Below, piece by piece: positions 1 through 5,693 of a stretch of 5,767 bases of DNA. The stretch's first letter is position 1, and each line of letters opens with the position of its first letter. The notes beneath the pieces were generated by a model that had not been told where the DNA came from, searched no databases, and saw only the letters and a list, made by a program, of their open reading frames with translations. This DNA is from an uncultured Alphaproteobacteria bacterium (GTDB lineage: Bacteria; Pseudomonadota; Alphaproteobacteria; UBA7985; CAJQQZ01). Made by a program: the position numbers and the translations under genes. The stretch lies in contig CAJQQJ010000094.1 in NCBI GenBank assembly GCA_905480445.1, forward strand, positions 1 to 5,767, read 5' to 3'.

Positions 1-211
1 GAACAACAGGGGGACGACCATGGCCCCCTCAACTCCAACAGAAGCAACGGGGTCTGTCACTGGTTCACCTCGGCCCAAACAGAAGAAAACACGGATGACC
101 ATGGCCCACCTCTGCCTATAAAGATGTGTATATATATATATATATATGTACATATGTATATATACATATAGTCGTACAAGAACAAACGAGGATCACCGTA
201 CCATACCTCAA
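1..211. repeat. Degenerate repeat-rich 5' flank (three ~30-nt related copies)
   Basis: Three related stretches can be aligned by eye, starting at about 1, 82 and 180. Each begins GAACAA or GAAGAA, continues through a G-rich stretch into GAYGACC or GATCACC, and then a CCATGG/CCATAC plus CCT element. Copies 1 and 2 are offset by 81 bases; copy 3 lies beyond the TA tract, offset by about 98 bases. Copies 1 and 2 both contain GACCATGGCCC. The third match is weaker and partly coincides with the point where protein-coding sequence begins. The texture is unlike the coding DNA that follows. It could be a decayed repeat, an inserted element or foreign sequence joined by assembly. I recognise no known element. 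Confidence 0.5.
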
Positions 212-1898
212 TTTTAAGCATATCAAAGTAGATCCTTACCAGATATTGGTGAGGGTACAGCTCCCGGAGTTGGGTTGGAGCTCTAAGACTTGGCAACTGC
301 TAGAAGAGGTGTATCCCTACGGAGTTTCTAGCCAAGTTGATACTGCATTAGCAAACCTTCAACGCCAAACTCATACTGGTGTTCCGATTATAAGAGCAGA
401 TTGGCTAGCTGCGACGGCGACTGTTTCTCCGCTCTATTATGATGTGCTCGGTCTGCCTGACAGTTTTCAGTTTCTTGAAAAAACTTTAGGCGTCGATAGC
501 TTTTCGAATATAAAGAACGGGCAAGTTGCCAGGGCTGGTTTCCAAAAAAGTGGTGTCTCTGCCAACAATCGCCTAATCGAACGACACGACCTCGGCACTG
601 GGTTCTTTTGGACATCTTATGATTTTGCTGGCAACAAAAGCCGTCAAAACTTGTTCAACTTTCCTCTCGGACCAATTGGAGCACTAGAATCCTATTTGGC
701 ATTTGAGCATGACGGCGGAGAAACGATTTTTACTCTGCCGAACGGTTTTCATGGGTATTATCTAAATACTGTCGATGGCAAGAGGTTGAACGTTGGACCT
801 ACAGACATCGTACGTGACACAAACTATAGGCAGGGAACAGGCGAGGTCGTTAATGGTATATCATGCATCAGTTGCCATGTAGAAGGTATGCGTGCAGGAG
901 AGGACAAGGTTCGTGAAAGCGCTAATGATAATTTGACTTTTTCTGCCTCTGATCGTCAACGTATATCTGAAATATACCCCGGTGCTGAACAAGTTAACGC
1001 GCTGATTGCTCAAGACAAAAAAGCCTTTTTGGCGGTTTTGGATCAAGCTGGAGTCGGGCGTGAGACGAGACTGAACGGGAGGGAACCAATTAGAGGTTTG
1101 TTTGTCTATCATTTGGATAATCGTGTTGATTTGACCAGAGCGGCGGCTGAGTTAGGAATGACTGAAAAGGCACTTCTAGCTAGTGCGGCTTTCATTGGGC
1201 TAGATTTGGCTGGAGCCTTTCGCAGATTGGAGCAATCACCCTTGGCGCGTGACGAATGGGATGATATTTTCCCTGTTTTTCTAGAAAGGCTAACTGATTA
1301 CAAAAGCCTAAAACACAAGAAATACCTAGTCGACGGCGAACAAGCTCAGGCAGCTAGTTTGACCTATTCAAATAGCCCTGCAAAGGAAGTGAAAGTACTT
1401 CTGGAACCCGCAACTCTAGGAACAAAAGAAGAAAATATTGCAATGTACAGCGATAAGAATGTTTACAAAAAAGGGGAATCTATCACGCTGCTTATTGAAC
1501 CAAGGCAAGATTGTAGTCTCACGTTGATTAATGTTAGTCCCAAAGGCGAAATGTGCGTGCTTTTCCCCCATCCAGCATTGGACAATAGCCCGATAAAGGC
1601 TGGACAACAGTTCACCTATCCGCCTAGGGGACAGATGACGGGTGAAATCGTGGGAATAGAGACTTTTCAGGCCTTCTGTAACACAAGTGAAACAGCGTTG
1701 AAGCGTGAGACTAGGCACTTGCCTGAAACCTCCTGCTTTGTGAATGCCGATGAAGGAGTAAGAACTAAAGCAAAGAGCTATCTTGAATACGAAGTTTCTG
1801 TAGATTTAGATGCTTCTACGACAGGCAACACAGCTGCGACAAATCATGGTCAGAGCAAACTAAAGAAAGCTGTGTTGAAATTGGAGGTTCGTCCATGA
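126..1898 (+). CDS. c-type-cytochrome-like protein with C-terminal DUF4384-like domain; 5' end probably missing
   Basis: Numbered from the GTG at 126, the 590-residue frame has family-like sequence from about residue 28 onward. A conserved region follows (RADW at 90-93, NNRLIERH at 147-154, GTGFFWTSYDF at 157-167, GFHGYYLN at 207-214). Next comes a single heme c motif, C247-I-S-C250-H251, within VVNGISCISCHVEGMR. Related bacterial proteins of this kind, as I recall them, have this Cys-containing block and roughly 100 further N-terminal residues. Residues ~437-520 (YSDKNVYKKGESITLLIEP, then LFPHP) resemble DUF4384, a domain often found in envelope or caspase-associated proteins. Heme c attachment requires export, yet no signal peptide is present: residues 1-26 are encoded by microsatellite and repeat DNA, the frame is closed by TGA at 96-98, and no Shine-Dalgarno site precedes the GTG. 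The natural start is therefore unknown and the gene is probably truncated, disrupted or chimeric. The 3' end overlaps the next gene by ATGA. The body is secure; the heme function is inferred from one motif. Confidence 0.82.
   Translation: MYIYIYICTYVYIHIVVQEQTRITVPYLNFKHIKVDPYQILVRVQLPELGWSSKTWQLLEEVYPYGVSSQVDTALANLQRQTHTGVPIIRADWLAATATVSPLYYDVLGLPDSFQFLEKTLGVDSFSNIKNGQVARAGFQKSGVSANNRLIERHDLGTGFFWTSYDFAGNKSRQNLFNFPLGPIGALESYLAFEHDGGETIFTLPNGFHGYYLNTVDGKRLNVGPTDIVRDTNYRQGTGEVVNGISCISCHVEGMRAGEDKVRESANDNLTFSASDRQRISEIYPGAEQVNALIAQDKKAFLAVLDQAGVGRETRLNGREPIRGLFVYHLDNRVDLTRAAAELGMTEKALLASAAFIGLDLAGAFRRLEQSPLARDEWDDIFPVFLERLTDYKSLKHKKYLVDGEQAQAASLTYSNSPAKEVKVLLEPATLGTKEENIAMYSDKNVYKKGESITLLIEPRQDCSLTLINVSPKGEMCVLFPHPALDNSPIKAGQQFTYPPRGQMTGEIVGIETFQAFCNTSETALKRETRHLPETSCFVNADEGVRTKAKSYLEYEVSVDLDASTTGNTAATNHGQSKLKKAVLKLEVRP
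127..170. repeat. TA/TG dinucleotide microsatellite
   Basis: A pure alternating TA tract runs from 129 to 147 (19 nt) and continues to 170 as TA interrupted by single G or C bases. The tail contains self-complementary blocks, including ATGTATATATACAT at 155-168, so it can form cruciform or hairpin structures. Long TA microsatellites are rare in bacterial genomes and common in eukaryotic ones. The tract lies inside the open frame of the following gene, where it encodes a run of alternating Tyr and Ile, so a gain or loss of one repeat unit would change the frame. Confidence 0.85.
1883..1887 (+). promoter_or_regulatory. Shine-Dalgarno site (GGAGG) for the OmpA-like gene
   Basis: GGAGG lies 7 nt before the ATG at 1895, inside the last codons of the upstream gene. 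Together with the ATGA stop/start overlap it supports this start and translational coupling of the two genes. Confidence 0.85.
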
Positions 1899-2647
1899 TC
1901 GAACGAGGAATTTCATATTGTGTTGTTTTTATCTTTGTGTTGCTCAGCAGCAGTGTTGAAGTCAAAGCCCAGGAAATTGAAATATACATCGCTGACGAAA
2001 TCGAAGTTGGCAGTTTGCAGAAGCAGGGCCAAGGTGACGTCGATGTGGGATTAGACCCACTTGTCGCCTGTTTTTTAAATGGATCTGAGGAAAGTTGTTC
2101 TCAAGCGGCTCCTTTTCTAAGCGAAACAGAGTTTGAAAGCAGCGTTGGCCAGGAGACTTTGGAAGTGAGTGTTTATCTTTTTGATGATGATGGCAATGTC
2201 GTTGAAAAGCCACAACGGAAAAGCGCTGAGGAAAAACAAAGCAACGCACTCAAGCACGCGACGGCAATCAATATCACAGTAGAGTTTGACTACAATTCTG
2301 ACCAGATAAAAAACACCGAAATTTATAAACTCAGTCAAATAGCTGGCGCTTTGATGCACCCTTCCACTAGCGACACGATTTTCGCGTTGGTAGGCCATAC
2401 AGACTCTAAGGGATCCTACAGCTACAATTGCCGATTGTCTTTGCGGAGAGCAATCTCTGTACGCTCCTATCTTGCTACCCAAGGTGTCCAGAAGTATAGA
2501 CTTATTCCTTTTGGGGCGGGAGAGGCTTTGTTGAAACCTGGCCTCGATTCAAACTCAGCTAGAAATCGACGGGTCGGATTTATGGCACTAGATCAAACAG
2601 AAAAGGATTTGGTGCCAGCTTTGACAAATATTTGTGGGGTATCTTGA
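1895..2647 (+). CDS. Exported OmpA-family peptidoglycan-binding protein
   Basis: This 250-residue protein has an N-terminal signal peptide (hydrophobic core about residues 8-20, likely cleavage after VKA at 23-25). An acidic region follows that I do not recognise, with a Cys pair at 59 and 68. The C-terminal OmpA-like domain spans about 127-232: FDYNSD at 131-136, GHTDSKGS at 167-174, YN at 177-178, LSLRRAISVR at 181-190 and NRRVGF at 224-229. D170 and R185, 15 residues apart, match the Asp and Arg that bind diaminopimelate in characterised OmpA domains, so non-covalent binding to peptidoglycan in the periplasm is expected. There is no lipobox at the signal peptide and no obvious beta-barrel in the short N-terminal part, so it may be a soluble periplasmic anchor. 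The start is fixed by GGAGG 7 nt upstream and an ATGA overlap with the first gene. Its neighbours suggest it tethers an envelope complex to the cell wall (inference). Confidence 0.93.
   Translation: MIERGISYCVVFIFVLLSSSVEVKAQEIEIYIADEIEVGSLQKQGQGDVDVGLDPLVACFLNGSEESCSQAAPFLSETEFESSVGQETLEVSVYLFDDDGNVVEKPQRKSAEEKQSNALKHATAINITVEFDYNSDQIKNTEIYKLSQIAGALMHPSTSDTIFALVGHTDSKGSYSYNCRLSLRRAISVRSYLATQGVQKYRLIPFGAGEALLKPGLDSNSARNRRVGFMALDQTEKDLVPALTNICGVS
2636..2639 (+). promoter_or_regulatory. Probable Shine-Dalgarno (GGGG) deciding the protease start
   Basis: GGGG sits at the end of the OmpA-like gene. It is 10 nt before a GTG at 2650 and only 4 nt before a TTG at 2644 whose last two bases begin the upstream stop (TTGA). 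A further TTG at 2632 lies upstream of it and has no such site. This favours GTG 2650, with TTG 2644 as the alternative. Confidence 0.45.
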
Positions 2648-2649
2648 TA

Positions 2650-4134
2650 GTGCCTACTGCAACAGTTCAATACTTTTGTGCGACTCTTCTCCAGGTTTGG
2701 TCTTGGTTGGCCTTAGTTTCTTTGATTAGTCTTCTATCCAGCTTTGTTAGTTCAACAGTCTCAGCAAGCGACTCCTGTCCATTTGCGTTTGAAAGTCGTC
2801 TAGTTGAGAGTAGTGCGGGGCAAGCCTTGATTTTGGGGGCTGATGGTAAGCCTAGAACGGCTGCTGGAGATTGGGTTCCGATTTATTCTCGCCCCGAAAA
2901 CGATCGAGTTCGCCGTTTTGGTCGTTACATAGGGCGCCTTGATGTTTGCTGGGAACAGGCAGATATGAAGCCGATTATCACCTATTGCACAGCTGCTCTT
3001 TTGGAAGGGAATAAAATCTTAACTAACCATCACTGTTTTGACTCTGGTGCCAGTACCAAGCTCGAAGGATACTACCCCGCGGAGGCTCGATTGGTGATGG
3101 GATACGATGATATTCAAGATCTTACTGAAGTGGCGGAATATAACGTGCCAACTAGTCCGGTCACTGCTTCTAGAAAGGCAGACGCATTGATCATGAGGGT
3201 CAGAGGTAACCCGAATAAGAAATGGGGGTATCTGGAGCTCTCAAGTGGAAGTATCACCGAAACTGAACAGGCACTACTGATTGTTCACCACCCGGCTGGA
3301 ATTACCAAACAATTTAATCCTGTGAGTTGTCATGTACATAGCAGCCAACACAAGGCACCCTTTCCACAACTACGCCACGTCTGTGACACAGCTTTTGGCA
3401 GCTCTGGCTCTCTTATTTTGCGCGAAAGTGATCTTGCAATTGTGGGGCTTCATCATGAAGGTGGATTACGCCCGGGTGACCACAGGACTTTTAACAAAGC
3501 AGTGATGATTGATTTTGTAGCGAAAGAATTGGACCTTAAACTGGTACAATCAAAAGGAAGCCCGTCGCCACCAAAGCCAGTAGTTGATAGCTGTGCGATG
3601 ATACGAGGTTCCTGGAAGGGAATTGAGGGCAGTAATAGTTGCTCTCAATTTCAAGAGTTAATCAGGTTTTTTCATGATAGTGAATGTTTTGAGCTGAATT
3701 TGGCTAAGGCACAAAAAAATGTCGTTTGCGATTCAATCGCTGAGCCCATTAAGGCTGACTCCACTAAGGTAGTTAAAAGATCGTGTAGTTATGCTGATGA
3801 TGTATCAAACCTTTCCAAAAAGCAGAATGCACTCGCATTTGTGAGGTCATATTATCGAAACCTGAATAAAAGGAACGTCCAGGCTATTTTAAGAATGTAC
3901 CCTTCCTTTAACCGGTCTCAATTGACTAGGTTGGTCAAAAATACCCAGTTTGCAAAAATTAGTGATTTGTATGTTACATCATCAAACGCCAATAGAACCA
4001 TGGTTAAAGGTACAGCTAACGTCAAAAGTTACAATGAACGTTCTGCGCGTTGGGCTATGAATTTGCGTTTGGTTCAATCTGGGAACTGTTTCAAACTGAC
4101 CAGCATGAAGGGAACAAAGAAGATTCATGATTAA
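2650..4134 (+). CDS. Exported chymotrypsin/V8-like serine protease with helical-repeat and NTF2-like C-terminal regions
   Basis: Residue numbers count from the upstream TTG at 2632 (500 aa); the start chosen here is GTG 2650, residue 7. No ATG occurs before residue 112, so a non-ATG start is required. A hydrophobic export segment spans ~15-45 and ends in STVSA. The protease domain runs ~95-300. It has a catalytic His134 in TNHHC, Asp184 in ADALIMRV and Ser258 in GSSGS, with C119/C135 placed like the chymotrypsin His-loop disulfide and a second likely pair, C233/C251. GLHHEGG at 272-278 follows, as in V8-like enzymes. Residues ~325-365 (SWKGIEGSNSCSQFQELIRF, then a Cys-containing helix) resemble the W-x-x-I...F-L-x-x-F repeat seen in bacterial caspase-family proteins. 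Residues ~395-496 look like an NTF2-like fold (weak, by pattern). The predicted location is the periplasm or outside the cell. The gene lies 2 nt after the OmpA-like stop and overlaps the deacetylase by 8 nt. The triad is intact, so activity is likely; the substrate is unknown. Confidence 0.9.
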   Translation: MPTATVQYFCATLLQVWSWLALVSLISLLSSFVSSTVSASDSCPFAFESRLVESSAGQALILGADGKPRTAAGDWVPIYSRPENDRVRRFGRYIGRLDVCWEQADMKPIITYCTAALLEGNKILTNHHCFDSGASTKLEGYYPAEARLVMGYDDIQDLTEVAEYNVPTSPVTASRKADALIMRVRGNPNKKWGYLELSSGSITETEQALLIVHHPAGITKQFNPVSCHVHSSQHKAPFPQLRHVCDTAFGSSGSLILRESDLAIVGLHHEGGLRPGDHRTFNKAVMIDFVAKELDLKLVQSKGSPSPPKPVVDSCAMIRGSWKGIEGSNSCSQFQELIRFFHDSECFELNLAKAQKNVVCDSIAEPIKADSTKVVKRSCSYADDVSNLSKKQNALAFVRSYYRNLNKRNVQAILRMYPSFNRSQLTRLVKNTQFAKISDLYVTSSNANRTMVKGTANVKSYNERSARWAMNLRLVQSGNCFKLTSMKGTKKIHD

Positions 4135-5482
4135 GACATTCTTTTTCGCACTTGTCATTGTATCGCTTTCTTCCAAGGCAGCTATTTCATCTCCCGAGTC
4201 TACAGTTACCAGGTATTACGAGCTACTTGCTTCGAATCAATGTTTGGAAGCTCTAAAGTTAAGACCAGGAGCGAGTGAAAATCTATGTAAGGTAAAAGAA
4301 ATTCACTTTCTTTCCGTTTCTACTGTGAGCGTAGATGAGGAGGTCGCTATCGTGAGGCTTCAAATCAACTATTCCGCGAACGCTAGTGAAAGGATTAAGT
4401 TCGATGGATATGTAGTGATGAGAGCAACATATGAATCTGGTTGGAGTATTGTTCACGATGGATTTTTTACCGATAAGTTGAAAGCTCAAAAGAAGGCATT
4501 AAAAGATAAGGAGAATGTCAGAATCACGCAATATAGCCATCCGTTAGACGGGTTCTGTTGGGACGCCCAAGCAACGATGCACAAAGATGGTGAAGAGGTC
4601 CCACAAAGAAAAGAATCTGGTAAAATCGTAAGAAAACCCACTAAGAGTACTCCTGCGCAAAATCATCTACCTCTATCCGCTTCGCTTCATGGTTCCATTC
4701 GGAGTGTTGATGTCGGACAAGAAAAGCTTGTCGCATTGACGTTTGATATTGGGGAGCAAAACAACGACCTCGCAGGGTACGACGGGCGAATTATAGATAC
4801 TCTTAGAAAACATCGAGTGCACGCAACGCTTTACTTAGGTGGGAAGTGGATGCTCACTCATCCCAAAAGAACATTCCAGCTTATTTCCGACCCGCTGTTT
4901 GAAATTGGGAACCACGCTTGGACGCATGGCAACTTCAGAATGTTATCGGAAAAGCAGCGTGCTGAGCAAATTGACTTTACCCAAGCGCAGTACGAGACTT
5001 TTGTTGAATCCTTGGATAACGCGCCCTGTTTCAAAAGTGCAAAAGAAAGTGGCCAGGATAGGCTAGCGTTTGACCAATCAATAAAGACCTTCAGGTTCCC
5101 ATACGGCACTTGCAATAAAGCGTCTTTTGCCGATTTGGCTGATAGAGGTCTTCCGGCGGTACAATGGGATGTTGTTTCAGCGGACGCTTGGAAGGCTCAA
5201 ACTTCCGCCAAGATGATAAAGCACGTTCTTAAAAAGACTGAGCCGGGGTCGATTATTTTGATGCATGCAAATGGTCGAGGTTGGAAAACTCACCTCGCTA
5301 TTGAACCTATTATTTTGGGGCTCAAGACAAGAGGGTACAGTTTTCTTACTGTGAGCGATCTTCTGTCTTCAGGAACACCGCGGACATATAGCGAATGTTT
5401 TGAGAATTTACCGGGCGATAACAAAAGATATGATAACATCTTTGGCAAAGGGACCTGGCGAGGTGAGAAGGACTACCGATAG
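4127..5482 (+). CDS. Exported polysaccharide deacetylase (NodB/CE4 type) with N-terminal NTF2-like domain
   Basis: This 451-residue protein begins with a signal peptide (MIK, then a hydrophobic core at 5-15; cleavage probably after 18-19). Residues ~24-115 look NTF2-like (TVTRYYELL start, GWSIVHDGFF end). A charged linker at ~117-195 is followed by the NodB domain at ~198-412. The CE4 motifs are visible in order: TFDIGE at 205-210 (catalytic-base Asp207), NHAWTH at 262-267 (metal ligands H263 and H267), RFPYG at 323-327, WDVVSADAW at 347-355 and LMH at 378-380. In classical enzymes the first motif is TFDD and its second Asp binds metal; here that position is Ile208. I recall a subfamily with TFDLCE, which this resembles, so Glu210 may compensate. 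The expected reaction is removal of N-acetyl groups from a cell-wall or surface glycan. The start overlaps the protease gene by 8 nt, and only a weak purine-rich site (around 4116-4123) precedes it, suggesting coupled translation. Confidence 0.92.
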   Translation: MIKTFFFALVIVSLSSKAAISSPESTVTRYYELLASNQCLEALKLRPGASENLCKVKEIHFLSVSTVSVDEEVAIVRLQINYSANASERIKFDGYVVMRATYESGWSIVHDGFFTDKLKAQKKALKDKENVRITQYSHPLDGFCWDAQATMHKDGEEVPQRKESGKIVRKPTKSTPAQNHLPLSASLHGSIRSVDVGQEKLVALTFDIGEQNNDLAGYDGRIIDTLRKHRVHATLYLGGKWMLTHPKRTFQLISDPLFEIGNHAWTHGNFRMLSEKQRAEQIDFTQAQYETFVESLDNAPCFKSAKESGQDRLAFDQSIKTFRFPYGTCNKASFADLADRGLPAVQWDVVSADAWKAQTSAKMIKHVLKKTEPGSIILMHANGRGWKTHLAIEPIILGLKTRGYSFLTVSDLLSSGTPRTYSECFENLPGDNKRYDNIFGKGTWRGEKDYR

Positions 5483-5510
5483 TTGTGGATGTTTATTGAA
5501 TAGGGCCTAA

Positions 5511-5530
5511 ATGCGCATCAAGATCTTGAT
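5511..5530. other. Overlapping palindromes after the operon; possible weak terminator or operator
   Basis: ATGCGCAT (5511-5518) and ATCAAGATCTTGAT (5517-5530) are each perfectly self-complementary and share two bases. The 14-nt palindrome is followed by ATTTTT at 5531-5536, as in an intrinsic terminator, but its stem is short and AT-rich, which makes a strong terminator unlikely. A dimeric regulator site is an equal alternative. It lies 28 nt after the deacetylase stop codon. Confidence 0.4.
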
Positions 5531-5571
5531 ATTTTTCGGCACGTTCAACAACGGTGTTTATCAAAAGGAAA

Positions 5572-5598
5572 TCACAAATGAATAGGCTCACAAATGAA
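5572..5598 (+). repeat. 11-nt direct repeat TCACAAATGAA
   Basis: Two identical copies lie at 5572-5582 and 5588-5598, with start points 16 nt apart. Each contains an ATG, and the first ATG is the one preceded by a good ribosome binding site. It could be a small duplication scar or a paired protein-binding site. Confidence 0.6.
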
Positions 5599-5628
5599 GG
5601 GGGTTCGCTACTAACCCGCGAGGTATAA
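5578..5628 (+). CDS. Possible 16-residue small protein or leader peptide
   Basis: An ATG at 5578 has AAGGA 8 nt upstream (5565-5569), which is a better site than that of the deacetylase gene. It opens a frame encoding MNRLTNEGGSLLTREV and ends at TAA 5626-5628. The peptide has no hydrophobic segment and no motif I recognise. It could be a genuine small protein, a leader peptide for a gene beyond the window (the GGGTT/AACCC hairpin lies within it), or the remnant 5' end of a decayed gene. Length alone gives no statistical support; the ribosome binding site is the only positive evidence. Confidence 0.25.
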   Translation: MNRLTNEGGSLLTREV

Positions 5629-5693
5629 GGTTACATATCTGATGTGCCGCAAGCTTGTGACGCCTCGGCTTTTAATTTAGAGTAATGAAATAG

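Noticed and set aside
111..170. TATAAA and TA-rich sequence as a bacterial promoter
   Set aside because: A -10-like match is unavoidable in a TA microsatellite; no convincing -35 at proper spacing, and the flank may not be native.
1..211. CRISPR array
   Set aside because: Copies are degenerate and unevenly spaced (81 and 98 bases), with a microsatellite between them; no cas genes.
57..296. 79-codon open frame on the - strand across the repeat region
   Set aside because: It is produced by the microsatellite and repeats (Tyr/Ile run) and overlaps the conserved start of the + strand gene; no ribosome binding site or family pattern.
1416..1718. 100-codon open frame on the - strand
   Set aside because: Antisense to the DUF4384-like region of the first gene; no recognisable protein features.
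2117..2482. 121-codon open frame on the - strand
   Set aside because: Lies fully inside the OmpA-like gene, whose motifs and start are clear on the + strand; its own sequence shows no domain.
4839..5066. 75-codon + strand frame inside the deacetylase
   Set aside because: Overlaps the conserved NodB domain in another frame, which explains the sequence fully.
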